A DNA stretch of 64,000 nucleotides from RAM1 sp041905405 (GTDB lineage Bacteria > Pseudomonadota > Gammaproteobacteria > Burkholderiales > Burkholderiaceae_C): positions 186,001 through 250,000 of the forward strand of contig JAYRLC010000003.1 in the NCBI GenBank assembly GCA_041905405.1, in the 5' to 3' direction. The translations under genes were made by a program, and so were the position numbers. How positions within the stretch are numbered: the stretch's first letter is position 1; each line of letters opens with the position of its first letter. Below the pieces are notes generated by a model that did no database searches, was not told where the DNA came from, and was given only the letters and a program-made list of their open reading frames with translations. Of the stretch, positions 10,190 through 20,448 are shown piece by piece.

Positions 10190-10589
10190 CGCCGGGCCCA
10201 TGGTGGCCGCGTTTGGCGCGAAGCAGCCGCAGGCCGCGCGCTACATCGAGCTATTCAAGCGCGCGTCGCAGGACCATTGGTCGCTGTCCACCACCTGGCC
10301 CTGCGTGGTGGAGGCCAGCTACCTGCTGGCACCGCCGCAGCGCTACACCTTCCTGCGCTGGATCGGCGCGGGGGCGCTGGCGGTGTTCCCCTTCCAGCAG
10401 GAGTCGCTGGATGATTTCGTCGGGTTGATGCAGGCCTGCACCCAGGCGCCGCGTACCGAGATGGACCTGGCCGATGCGTCGCTGGTCTGGCTTGCATCCG
10501 ACACGGGCGTGACGACCATCATGACCACCGACGTGCGCGACTTCTCGCGCTACCGCCTGCCGGACGGCCGGGCGTTCGAGATTCTCTGA
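10170..10589 (+). CDS. PIN-domain ribonuclease toxin (VapC-like)
   Basis: 139 residues with the PIN nuclease acidic set: Asp7 in A-L-V-D-A-G-P, Glu48 in C-V-V-E-A-S-Y-L-L, Asp99 and Asp102 in M-D-L-A-D-A-S-L-V, and Asp121 in I-M-T-T-D-V-R-D-F. All the usual catalytic positions are occupied, so the toxin looks intact. VapC-type toxins cut tRNA or rRNA when the labile antitoxin is lost. The target here is unknown. The gene ends 7 nt before meaB, so the pair is likely co-transcribed with the propionate genes as well as from its own promoter. Confidence 0.85.
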   Translation: MAAALVDAGPMVAAFGAKQPQAARYIELFKRASQDHWSLSTTWPCVVEASYLLAPPQRYTFLRWIGAGALAVFPFQQESLDDFVGLMQACTQAPRTEMDLADASLVWLASDTGVTTIMTTDVRDFSRYRLPDGRAFEIL

Positions 10590-10596
10590 GCCTGGC

Positions 10597-11596
10597 ATGA
10601 CGGACTTCCAGCCCACGATGACGCAGATTCTCGGCACGGACGGCCTGGCCCAGCGCCGCGCGATTGCCAAGGCGATCACGCTGCTCGAATCGACGCGGGC
10701 CGACCACCGCGTGCAGGCCGACGCGCTGCTGACGAGCCTGCTGCCGCACACGGGCAAATCGTTCCGCCTGGGCATCAGCGGCGTGCCGGGCGTGGGCAAG
10801 TCCACCTTCATCGAGGCGCTGGGCCTGTTCCTGATCGGCCAGGGCCACCGTGTGGCCGTGCTCACCATCGACCCGTCCAGCACCGTGTCGGGCGGCTCCA
10901 TCCTGGGCGACAAGACGCGCATGGAAAAGCTGTCGGTGCACGAGCGTGCCTACATCCGCCCCAGCCCGTCCAGCGGCACGCTGGGCGGCGTGGCCGAAAA
11001 GACGCGCGAGGCCATGCTGGTCTGCGAGGCCGCGGGCTACGACGTGGTGATCGTCGAGACCGTGGGCGTGGGCCAGAGCGAGACGGCCGTGGCCGGCATG
11101 ACCGACATGTTCGTGTTGATGCAGCTGCCCAACGCGGGCGACGACCTGCAGGCGATCAAGAAGGGCGTGATGGAGCTGGCCGACCTGGTGGTCATCAACA
11201 AGGCGGATATTGATGTGGACGCGGCGACGCGGGCGCAGGCGCAGATCACGAGTGCGCTGCGGTTGTTGACGCAGCATGGGCGGGATGGGGTGTGGTCCCC
11301 GCAGGTGATTCAGCTCAGTGCGTTGACCGGCGACGGGGTGGACCGCTTCTGGGCATCCGTCACCCAGTTTCGTAACGCCAGGCAGAGCAGTGGGCAGATC
11401 GACGAGCGCCGCCGCCAGCAGGCGCTGGCGTGGATGTGGGAACGCATCGACGCCGGACTCAAACAGGCGTTCCGCCAGGACGGCGGGGTGCGTGAGCTGC
11501 TGCCGGGGTTGACGGCCCAGGTGGCCAACGGTTCGGTGGCCGCGTCCACTGCGGCGCGCCAGCTGCTGGCGGCCATGACAGGTTTTGGAGAGAGCA

Positions 11597-11613
<17 letters not shown>
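10597..11613 (+). CDS. meaB: Methylmalonyl-CoA mutase-associated G-protein chaperone MeaB
   Basis: 338-residue P-loop GTPase that guards methylmalonyl-CoA mutase by gating adenosylcobalamin loading and release of damaged cofactor. The Walker A motif is G-V-P-G-V-G-K-S-T at about residues 61-69. Further family marks are T-I-D-P-S-S, G-S-I-L-G-D-K-T-R-M, V-E-T-V-G-V-G-Q-S-E and the base-specificity motif N-K-A-D. The C-terminal dimerisation helix region is present, so the protein is full-length. The pccB start lies inside its last codons (17-nt overlap), implying translational coupling. Confidence 0.95.
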
Positions 11614-13129
<1,516 letters not shown>

Positions 13130-13138
13130 GATGAACAT

Positions 13139-13245
13139 CCGTACGCAGAGGACGCAGAAATTACGCAGAGAACGCAAAAGAAGAACAAATTTTTTTGAAT
13201 TCTTTTCTGCGCCCTCTGCGTAACCTTTGCGTCCTCTGCGTACGG
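13139..13245. repeat. 107-bp CGCAGAG-rich palindrome between pccB and pccA
   Basis: CCGTACGCAGAGGACGCA at 13139-13156 is repeated as its exact reverse complement at 13228-13245 (18 bp). An inner pair, TTACGCAGAG (13161-13170) and CTCTGCGTAA (13214-13223), is also exact, and AAAAGAA/TTCTTTT continues the symmetry around a T-rich centre. The RNA could fold into one long hairpin. Similar CGCAGAGG intergenic repeats are, to my recollection, scattered in many proteobacterial genomes; no second copy is in this window. Confidence 0.75.
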
Positions 13246-13274
13246 AAGTCCGCCCCCGATTTCAAGGCCCCAAC

Positions 13275-15305
13275 ATGTTCACAAAAATCCTCATAGCCAA
13301 CCGCGGCGAAATCGCCTGCCGCGTCATCCTGACCGCCCGCAAGATGGGCATCAAGACCGTGGCCGTTTATTCCGACGCCGACCGCGATGCACGCCATGTG
13401 GCCCTGGCCGACGAGGCCGTGCACATCGGCGCCGCGCCCAGCCGTGAAAGCTACCTGCAGGCCGACCGCATCATCGCGGCCTGCAAGCAGACCGGTGCAC
13501 AGGCCGTGCACCCCGGCTACGGCTTTTTGTCCGAGAACGAAGCGTTTGCCAAGAAGGTCGAGGAAGAAGGCATCACCTTCATCGGCCCCAAGCACTACTC
13601 GATCGCGGCCATGGGCGACAAGATCGCGTCCAAGAAGCTCGCCAACGAGGCCAAGGTCAGCACCATCCCCGGATGGAACGACGCCATCGAATCGGCCGAG
13701 CGCGCCGTGGAGATCGCCAAGGACATCGGCTACCCCGTGATGATCAAGGCGTCGGCCGGCGGTGGCGGCAAGGGCCTGCGTGTGGCCTTCAACGACAAGG
13801 AAGCGCTGGAAGGCTTCACGTCCTGCCGCAACGAGGCGCGCAACAGCTTCGGCGACGACCGCATCTTCATCGAGAAGTTCGTGCAGGAGCCGCGCCACAT
13901 CGAGATCCAGGTGCTGGGTGATTCGCACGGCAACGTGATCTACCTGAACGAGCGTGAATGCTCGATCCAGCGCCGCCACCAGAAGGTGATCGAGGAAGCC
14001 CCGTCGCCTTTCATCAGCGACGCCACGCGCAAGGCCATGGGCGAGCAGGCCGTGGCCCTGGCCAAGGCCGTGAAGTACCAGAGCGCCGGCACGGTCGAAT
14101 TCGTGGTCGGCAAGGACCAGGACTTCTACTTCCTGGAAATGAACACGCGCCTGCAGGTCGAGCACCCGGTGACCGAGTGCATCACGGGCCTGGACCTGGT
14201 GGAGCTGATGATCCGCGTGGCCGCCGGCGAAAAACTGCCGCTCACGCAGGCCGACGTCAAGCGCGACGGCTGGGCGATCGAATGCCGCATCAACGCCGAG
14301 GACCCGTTCCGCAACTTCCTGCCGAGCACGGGGCGCCTGGTGCGCTTCCAGCCGCCGAAGGAAAGCATGTGGGCGTCCAACACGCAGCACCTGCAGGGCG
14401 TGCGGGTCGATACCGGCGTGGCCGAGGGCGGCGAGATCCCCATGTACTACGACTCGATGATCGCCAAGCTCATCGTGCACGGCACCGACCGCAACGACGC
14501 GATTGCCAAGATGCGCGAGGCGCTCAACGCGTTCGTCATCCGCGGCATCAGCAGCAACATCCCGTTCCAGGCGGCGCTGCTGGCCCACCCCAAGTTCGCG
14601 CGTGGCGACTTCAACACCGGTTTCATCGCCGAGAACTATGCGGGTGGCTTCAAGGCCGAGGACGTGGCGCATGACGACCCCGACTTCCTGGCCGCGCTGG
14701 CCGCCTGGGTCAACCGCCGCGCGCTGCTGCGCTCGGCCGGCATCAGCGGGCAGCTGCGCGGACACGAGTTCAAGGTGGGACAGCAGTTCGTCGTGGTCAG
14801 GCTGGCCGCTGATGGACAGCACCAGCAGCAGGCCGCCACGGTCAACGACGACGGCCTGGTGGAAACGAACGGCAAACGCTATGAAATCCATAGCGAATGG
14901 CACCTGGGCGGCGCACGCATCCGCGGCACCGTCAACGGCAAGCTGTTTGCCGCGCAGGTGGAGCGCGGCGTGGGCAAGAACCCGCTGGCCATCCGCATCG
15001 CGCACAACGGCACGCGGCTGGATGCGCTGGTGCTGTCGCCGCGCACGGCCGAACTGCATGCGCTCATGCCGTACAAGGCGCCGCCCGACATGAGCCGCTA
15101 CGTGCTGTCGCCCATGCCCGGCCTGCTGGTCGAGGTGGCCGTGCAGCCCGGCCAGAAGGTCCAGGCCGGCGAACGCGTGGCCGTGATCGAAGCCATGAAG
15201 ATGGAAAACGTGCTGTTCGCCGCTGCGGACGGCGTGGTGGGCAAGGTGCTGGCGGCCAAGGGCGAATCGCTCACGGTGGACCAGCCGATCGTTGAGTTCG
15301 CTTGA
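13275..15305 (+). CDS. pccA: Propionyl-CoA (acetyl-CoA-type) carboxylase, biotin-carrying (alpha) subunit
   Basis: 676 residues. Starts M-F-T-K-I-L-I-A-N-R-G-E-I-A-C-R, the biotin carboxylase N-terminal domain. An ATP-grasp core follows with K-A-S-A-G-G-G-G-K-G, E-C-S-I-Q-R-R-H-Q-K and E-M-N-T-R-L-Q-V-E-H-P-V-T-E. The C-terminal lipoyl-type domain has E-A-M-K-M-E-N-V with biotin Lys642. The segment between (about 460-590) matches the BT domain of propionyl-CoA carboxylases. ATG 13275 follows a purine-poor leader; the longer frame enters the palindrome. It works with PccB and consumes ATP and bicarbonate to make (S)-methylmalonyl-CoA. Confidence 0.95.
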   Translation: MFTKILIANRGEIACRVILTARKMGIKTVAVYSDADRDARHVALADEAVHIGAAPSRESYLQADRIIAACKQTGAQAVHPGYGFLSENEAFAKKVEEEGITFIGPKHYSIAAMGDKIASKKLANEAKVSTIPGWNDAIESAERAVEIAKDIGYPVMIKASAGGGGKGLRVAFNDKEALEGFTSCRNEARNSFGDDRIFIEKFVQEPRHIEIQVLGDSHGNVIYLNERECSIQRRHQKVIEEAPSPFISDATRKAMGEQAVALAKAVKYQSAGTVEFVVGKDQDFYFLEMNTRLQVEHPVTECITGLDLVELMIRVAAGEKLPLTQADVKRDGWAIECRINAEDPFRNFLPSTGRLVRFQPPKESMWASNTQHLQGVRVDTGVAEGGEIPMYYDSMIAKLIVHGTDRNDAIAKMREALNAFVIRGISSNIPFQAALLAHPKFARGDFNTGFIAENYAGGFKAEDVAHDDPDFLAALAAWVNRRALLRSAGISGQLRGHEFKVGQQFVVVRLAADGQHQQQAATVNDDGLVETNGKRYEIHSEWHLGGARIRGTVNGKLFAAQVERGVGKNPLAIRIAHNGTRLDALVLSPRTAELHALMPYKAPPDMSRYVLSPMPGLLVEVAVQPGQKVQAGERVAVIEAMKMENVLFAAADGVVGKVLAAKGESLTVDQPIVEFA

Positions 15306-15316
15306 GGAACCGCGCC

Positions 15317-15793
15317 ATGCAACGACCCTTCAAAGTCCTCGGTATCCAGCAGATCGCCATCGGGGGCCCTGACAAGTCACGCCTGCAAAAGCTCTGGGTC
15401 GACATGTTCGGACTGGAGGTCACCGGCACGTTCAAGAGCGAGCGTGAAAACGTGGACGAGGACATCTGCGCCATCGGCAGCGGCCCGTTCAAGGTCGAGG
15501 TCGACCTGATGCAGCCGCTGGACCCTGAAAAAAAGCCGGCTGTGCACACGACGCCGCTGAACCATGTGGGCCTGTGGATCGACGACCTGCCCACGGCCGT
15601 GGACTGGCTCGGCAAGCAGGGCGTGCGCTTTGCCCCCGGCGGCATCCGCAAGGGCGCGGCGGGCTTTGACATCTGTTTCGTTCACCCCAAGGGCAGCGAC
15701 GAGTTGCCCATCGGCGGCGAAGGCGTGCTGATCGAGCTGGTGCAGGCGCCTCCCGAGGTAGTCAAGGCATTTGCCGCCCTCGCGGCACAATGA
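15317..15793 (+). CDS. VOC-superfamily protein, probable methylmalonyl-CoA epimerase
   Basis: 158 residues with two beta-alpha-beta-beta-beta modules of the vicinal-oxygen-chelate fold. Methylmalonyl-CoA epimerase is the one enzyme still needed to link carboxylase (S-isomer) and mutase (R-isomer), and the gene starts 11 nt after pccA. N-H-V-G-L-W-I-D-D and V-L-I-E-L-V-Q carry the second-module His and the final Glu metal ligands. The first expected ligand, usually His in an H-I-G-I/H-V-A-I motif, is Gln here (I-Q-Q-I-A-I-G). So the epimerase call rests mainly on context; a glyoxalase-like enzyme remains possible. Confidence 0.65.
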   Translation: MQRPFKVLGIQQIAIGGPDKSRLQKLWVDMFGLEVTGTFKSERENVDEDICAIGSGPFKVEVDLMQPLDPEKKPAVHTTPLNHVGLWIDDLPTAVDWLGKQGVRFAPGGIRKGAAGFDICFVHPKGSDELPIGGEGVLIELVQAPPEVVKAFAALAAQ

Positions 15794-15797
15794 GGGG

Positions 15798-16835
15798 ATG
15801 GACCTCTCCCGCTTTCCCCGCCGGCGTTACACGCCGTTCGCCACCCCCCTGGAATTCCTGCCCCGTTTCAGCCGCGCGCTGGCGCAAAGCTGTCCGGGCG
15901 GGCAGGGGCCCAACATCTGGATCAAGCGCGACGACATGCTGGGCCTGTTCCCCGGCGGCAACAAGACGCGCAAGCTCGAATTCCTGGTCGCCGACGCGCT
16001 GGCGCAGGGGGCCGACACGCTGGTGACCTGCGGGGCGCCGCAGTCCAACCATTGCCGCATCACGCTGGCCGCCGCGGTGAAAGAGGGGCTGAAGTGCCGC
16101 TTCGTGATCGAGGAGCGCGTGCCCGACAGCTATGACGAATCGGCCAGCGGCAACAACTTCATGTTCCGCCTGATGGGCGTGGAGGCCGTCACCGTCGTGC
16201 CCGGCGGCAGCAACATGGCGCAGGCCATGCAGCAGGTGGCCGACGAGGTGGCGGCGCTGGGGCGCAAGGCCTACATCATTCCCGGCGGCGGCTCCAACGC
16301 CATTGGCGGCCTGGGCTACGTGGCCTGCGCGCAGGAGCTGCAGCAGCAACTGTTCGAGCAGGGCCTGCGCATCGACCGGCTGGTGGTGGGCTCGGGCAGC
16401 TCGGGCACGCACGGCGGTCTGGTGGCGGGCTTTCTGGGCAACCGCATCCACATCCCCATCACCGGCATTGGCGTCAGCCGCGATCCCGACAACCAGGCGC
16501 CGCTGGTGCTGAAAGAGGCCCAGGCCGTGTGCGACCTGCTGGAGCTGGACATTACCGTCAAGCCCGCGGACGTGGTCTGTGTGGGCGGCTACTGGCAGCC
16601 CAAATACTCCATTCCCAACGCCCGCATGGTCGAGGCCGTGCAGATGCTGGCCCGTACCGAAGGCATTCCGCTGGACCCGGTCTACACCGGCAAGATCATG
16701 GCCGGCCTGATCGGGCTGGCGCGTGCGGGCGAATTCAACGCCGGGGAGAACGTGTTGTTCCTGCACACCGGCGGCCTGCCGTCCCTGCATGCCTATGAGC
16801 GTGAAGTTCTTGGCGAGATCAGCCTCAATCCCTGA
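15798..16835 (+). CDS. PLP-dependent D-cysteine desulfhydrase / L-cysteate sulfo-lyase family enzyme
   Basis: 345-residue fold-type II PLP enzyme of the ACC deaminase/D-cysteine desulfhydrase group. The start M-D-L-S-R-F-P-R-R at 15798 lies 4 nt after the previous stop. I-K-R-D-D precedes G-G-N-K-T-R-K-L-E-F, whose first Lys is the expected Schiff-base residue. C-G-A-P-Q-S-N-H-C-R and the phosphate-binding G-S-G-S-S-G-T-H-G-G follow. Family members release sulfide plus pyruvate from D-cysteine, or sulfite plus pyruvate from L-cysteate. The sequence does not tell me which. Pyruvate output fits loosely with the upstream carbon pathway, but co-location may be incidental. Confidence 0.85.
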   Translation: MDLSRFPRRRYTPFATPLEFLPRFSRALAQSCPGGQGPNIWIKRDDMLGLFPGGNKTRKLEFLVADALAQGADTLVTCGAPQSNHCRITLAAAVKEGLKCRFVIEERVPDSYDESASGNNFMFRLMGVEAVTVVPGGSNMAQAMQQVADEVAALGRKAYIIPGGGSNAIGGLGYVACAQELQQQLFEQGLRIDRLVVGSGSSGTHGGLVAGFLGNRIHIPITGIGVSRDPDNQAPLVLKEAQAVCDLLELDITVKPADVVCVGGYWQPKYSIPNARMVEAVQMLARTEGIPLDPVYTGKIMAGLIGLARAGEFNAGENVLFLHTGGLPSLHAYEREVLGEISLNP

Positions 16836-16913
16836 GACGCCGTGGGGTTCCTGTTGGTAACAATATGTGACGGAGGCGAGAATCGGCGCAATGCCGCCTG
16901 ATTCCCGCCTTTC

Positions 16914-18293
16914 GTGACAGTGGACGCCGCACCGGCCGTCCTGCGCGCCCAAGCCGCCTTGTTGTCCCGCCCCGGTTTGTCCGAGGCGGGCACGGCGCTG
17001 GCCGCCGAACTGGCGCAACTGCTGGGCTGCCGCCGTGTGAGCGTGGGGCTGCGCGACGGCGCGACGGTGCGCATCGTCGCCACGTCGCTGGGGCGCGAGG
17101 TCGATGCCCGGCTGGGCGCGGCGGCGCTTCTGGCCGCCGCCATGAACGAATCGCTGGACCAGGCCGCTACGGTGGCGGTGCCGGCGAACCCTCAGGCCGT
17201 TCCCCTGGTGGCCTATGCCCATTCACAGCTTGCCCTGCAGGGCGCTGCCTGCACCGTGCCGCTCAAGGGGACCGGCGACGGCGCGCATGACGGCGGCGCG
17301 GCGCCCCTGCTGGCCGGCGCGCTGACGCTGGAGCGCGACACGCCGTTCACGTCCGACGAGCTGCTGCTGTGCGAGGACATTGCCAGCTTTGCGGGCCCGG
17401 TGCTGCAGCTCAAGGAGCAGGCGGCGCTGCCGGCCTGGCGCCGCGCCGTGCGGGCCGGCAGGGCCTGGGCGACGGCGCCGGGAAAGCGCGGCCTGCGCAT
17501 CGCCGCTGGCGTGCTGGCCGTGGGGCTGGTGCTGGCCTGCACCGTGCCGCTGCCCTACCGGGTGAGCGCCCCGGCCCGGCTGGAAGGGTCGGTGCAGCGC
17601 GCCATCGCCGCGTCGGCCGACGGCTACCTGCAGCAGGCCAATGTGCGCGCGGGCGACACGGTCAAGGCCGGCCAGGTGCTGGCCGAGCTCGCGTCGCAGG
17701 ACCTGCTGCTGGAGCGCCGCCGCCGCGAGAGCGAGCTGGCCCAGCACGAAAACGCCTACCGCGCCGCGCTGGCGCACAACGACCGCGCGCAGTTGGTCGT
17801 GAGCCAGTCGCGCGCGGGCGAGGCCCAGGCCCTGCTGGCGCTGACCGAAAGCCAGATCGAGCGCGCCCGCATCGTCGCGCCGTTTGACGGCGTGGTGATC
17901 AAGGGCGACCTGTCGCAGACGCTGGGCGCGCCCGTGCAGCGCGGCGAGGTGCTGCTGACGCTGGCGCCGGGCGACAGCTTCCGCCTGATCGTCGAAGTGG
18001 ACGAGGCCGACATCGCCGCCATCCGCGCCGGCCAGCGCGGCGAGCTGGCCCTGGCCGCCGTGCCCGACCGGGCGCTGGCCTTCACCACGCAACGCATCGT
18101 GCCGGTGGCCACGTCGGCGCAGGAGCGCAACTATTTCGAGGTCGAGGCCGCGCTGCTGGCGCCGGCGGCCAACCTGCGACCAGGCCTGTCGGGCGTCGCG
18201 CGCATCGCCGCGGGCGAGCGCAGCCTGGCCTGGATCGTCACCCACCGCGCGCTGAACTGGCTGCGCCTGACCCTGTGGTCGGCCGGGTTGTGA
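16914..18293 (+). CDS. GAF domain - membrane helix - HlyD-type periplasmic adaptor fusion
   Basis: 459 residues from a GTG start. Residues about 10-170 look like a GAF sensory domain (L-A-A-E-L-A-Q-L-L-G-C-R-R-V-S-V-G-L, then a V-P-L-K stretch), predicted cytoplasmic. A single hydrophobic helix at about 194-213 (G-V-L-A-V-G-L-V-L-A-C-T-V) leads into an HlyD-like part: barrel-sandwich halves around A-D-G-Y-L-Q-Q-A-N-V-R-A-G-D-T-V and R-I-V-A-P-F-D-G-V-V flanking a coiled coil, and a beta-barrel to the end. The fusion ties cytoplasmic sensing to a trans-periplasmic adaptor. It is the first gene of the giant-protein export array; the next gene begins 13 nt later. Confidence 0.85.
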   Translation: MTVDAAPAVLRAQAALLSRPGLSEAGTALAAELAQLLGCRRVSVGLRDGATVRIVATSLGREVDARLGAAALLAAAMNESLDQAATVAVPANPQAVPLVAYAHSQLALQGAACTVPLKGTGDGAHDGGAAPLLAGALTLERDTPFTSDELLLCEDIASFAGPVLQLKEQAALPAWRRAVRAGRAWATAPGKRGLRIAAGVLAVGLVLACTVPLPYRVSAPARLEGSVQRAIAASADGYLQQANVRAGDTVKAGQVLAELASQDLLLERRRRESELAQHENAYRAALAHNDRAQLVVSQSRAGEAQALLALTESQIERARIVAPFDGVVIKGDLSQTLGAPVQRGEVLLTLAPGDSFRLIVEVDEADIAAIRAGQRGELALAAVPDRALAFTTQRIVPVATSAQERNYFEVEAALLAPAANLRPGLSGVARIAAGERSLAWIVTHRALNWLRLTLWSAGL

Positions 18294-18306
18294 CGCAAGC
18301 ACCCGC

Positions 18307-20448
18307 ATGGCCGACCCCTTGTTCAGTGGCTCCTGGTATCGCGTGGCAGACCTGCGCCCGCGTCTGGCGCCGCACCTGGCCGTGGTGCGCCAGCCGGTGC
18401 GCGACCAGGTCTGGCAGGTGCTGTCCGAGCCCGGCTCGGGCCGCCAGCTGCGGCTGAACCCTTCGGCCTGGGCCTTTGCCGGCCGGCTGGACGGCGCCCA
18501 CACGGTGGACGCGCTGTGGCAGCAACTGGTCGCGAGCATGGGCGACGCCGCGCCGTCGCAGGACGACGTGATGCGCCTGCTGACCCAGCTGTACCGCGCG
18601 GGCATGGTCCAGTTCGACGCCGCGCCGCACCTGTCCATGCTGTTCACGCAGCGCAGCGAAGACCGGCGCGCCGCCGCGCGGGCCTGGATCAACCCGCTGG
18701 CGCTGCGCATGCGGCTGCTGGACCCCACGCGGCTGCTGGACCGGCTGGCGCCGCTGGGCCGCCTGCTGTTCAGCCCGGCGGCCGGGCTGCTGTGGCTGGT
18801 GGCCGTGGTGCTGGCGGCGCTGGCTTGCTTGGTGAGCTTCCCCGCGCTCAAGGCCGATGCCGCCACGCTCGCGTCGTCCCAGCGCGGGCTGTGGATGGCC
18901 TGGCTCAGCTACCCGTTCATCAAGGCGCTGCATGAGTTCGGCCATGCGCTGGCCGTGCGCCGCGCGGGCGGCGCCGTGCATGAGATGGGCGTCACGCTGC
19001 TGTTCTTTACGCCGGCGCCCTATGTGGACGCGTCGGCCGCCAACGGCTTTGAGCGGCGGCGCGACCGCGTGCGGGTGAGCGCAGCCGGTATCGCGGTGGA
19101 GCTGGTGCTGGCGGCGGGGGCTGCCGCCGTGTGGTTCGCGGTGCAGCCGGGGCTGGTGCGCGACCTGGCGCTCACGGTGCTGCTGATCTGCTCGGTGTCC
19201 ACGATCGTCTTCAATGGCAACCCGCTCCTGCGCCTGGATGGCTACCACGTGATGGCCGACGCGCTGAACCTGCCCAACCTGGCCGCGCGCAGCAGCGCCT
19301 GGTGGGCGGCGCTGGCCATGCGCGTGCTGCACGGGCGCGACGCGCCGCCGCCCGTGGCGCTGGCCGCCGGCGAGCGCAAATGGCTCATGGCCTATGCGCC
19401 GCTGTCGTGGGGATACCGCATCGTGCTGCTGGCCGCGCTGGTCGGCTGGGTGGGCGGGCAGTCGTGGCTGATGGGCTGGCTGCTGGCCGCGGCCTTCACG
19501 GGCTGGGTGGGCTGGCAGGCGGGTGGGTGGCTGCTGCGCGTGGCGGGTGCCGGGCCGGCGCGGCGGCGTGCCGTGGCGGTGCTGGCGTGCGCGGGTGCGG
19601 CGCTGGCCGTGGCGCTGCTGGCCGTGCCGGCGCCGGCGGTGGTGGTGGCGCGGGGCGTGGTCTGGCCGCCCGAAGGGGCGCAGCTGCGCCCCGAAGTGGC
19701 CGGCTTCGTTCAAGGCACGCCGGTGGCCGACGGCACGCGCGTGAGGGCTGGCGACGTGCTGCTGACGCTGGACGATCCCGCACTGGCCGCCGAGCGCGAG
19801 CGCCGCGCCGCCGAGCTGGCGGGTTTGCAGGCGCGCCAGTACCAGGCGCTGCTGGCCGAGCCGGCACGCGCGGCCGGCCTGGCCGGCGACATCGAGCGCA
19901 GCGAGGCCGAGATCGCCCGCGCCGACGAGCAGCTCGCCCGCCTGTCGGTGCGCGGCGGCGTGGACGGCGTGCTGGTGCTGCCGCGGCCCGGTGACCTGCC
20001 GGGCAGCTACGCCGCGCGGGGCGCCATGCTGGGCTACATCCTGGGCGATGCGCCGGCCAACGTGCGCGCCGTGCTCCATGAAGAGGACGTGCTGCGCATG
20101 CGCAACCGCATCCGCGCGATCGACGTGCGCCTGGCCGACGCGCCCGGCGCCGCGCTGCCGGCCACGCTGGCGCGCGACGCGCCCGGCGGCGTGCGCGCCC
20201 TGCCCAGCGCCGCGCTGGGGCAGGGCCGTGGCGGCGCCATTGCCGTGGACCCGGCCGACAAGGACGGCCTGCGCACGCTGGCGCCGGTGTTCCTGATGGA
20301 CGTGGCGCTGCCGCAGCAGCCGGCCGGGCGCATCGGCGCGCGGGCCTGGGTGCGGTTTGACCTGGGCCACGAGCCGCTGGGCTGGCAGTGGGCACGGCGG
20401 CTGCGCCAGCTGCTGCTGCGCCAGTTCAACCCGGTGGGGCAGGCATGA
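18307..20448 (+). CDS. PqqD-like / M50 site-2 protease / HlyD adaptor fusion protein
   Basis: 713 residues. The N-terminal ~100 residues resemble a PqqD-like winged helix (R-L-N-P-S-A-W-A-F). The M50 metalloprotease core has H-E-F-G-H at 209-213 and the second zinc ligand in N-P-L-L-R-L-D-G-Y-H (Asp311), embedded in about six to eight hydrophobic helices up to about residue 450. The C-terminal ~260 residues are HlyD-like (V-A-R-G-V-V-W-P-P-E-G-A-Q-L-R then a coiled coil). All catalytic residues are present. M50 enzymes cut substrates inside the membrane; the fused adaptor suggests action at an envelope export site. The stop overlaps the SecA-like start in ATGA. Confidence 0.87.
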   Translation: MADPLFSGSWYRVADLRPRLAPHLAVVRQPVRDQVWQVLSEPGSGRQLRLNPSAWAFAGRLDGAHTVDALWQQLVASMGDAAPSQDDVMRLLTQLYRAGMVQFDAAPHLSMLFTQRSEDRRAAARAWINPLALRMRLLDPTRLLDRLAPLGRLLFSPAAGLLWLVAVVLAALACLVSFPALKADAATLASSQRGLWMAWLSYPFIKALHEFGHALAVRRAGGAVHEMGVTLLFFTPAPYVDASAANGFERRRDRVRVSAAGIAVELVLAAGAAAVWFAVQPGLVRDLALTVLLICSVSTIVFNGNPLLRLDGYHVMADALNLPNLAARSSAWWAALAMRVLHGRDAPPPVALAAGERKWLMAYAPLSWGYRIVLLAALVGWVGGQSWLMGWLLAAAFTGWVGWQAGGWLLRVAGAGPARRRAVAVLACAGAALAVALLAVPAPAVVVARGVVWPPEGAQLRPEVAGFVQGTPVADGTRVRAGDVLLTLDDPALAAERERRAAELAGLQARQYQALLAEPARAAGLAGDIERSEAEIARADEQLARLSVRGGVDGVLVLPRPGDLPGSYAARGAMLGYILGDAPANVRAVLHEEDVLRMRNRIRAIDVRLADAPGAALPATLARDAPGGVRALPSAALGQGRGGAIAVDPADKDGLRTLAPVFLMDVALPQQPAGRIGARAWVRFDLGHEPLGWQWARRLRQLLLRQFNPVGQA

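Noticed and set aside
13161..15059. 632-codon minus-strand open frame opposite pccA
   Set aside because: Same composition artefact. All key biotin carboxylase motifs are on the plus strand.
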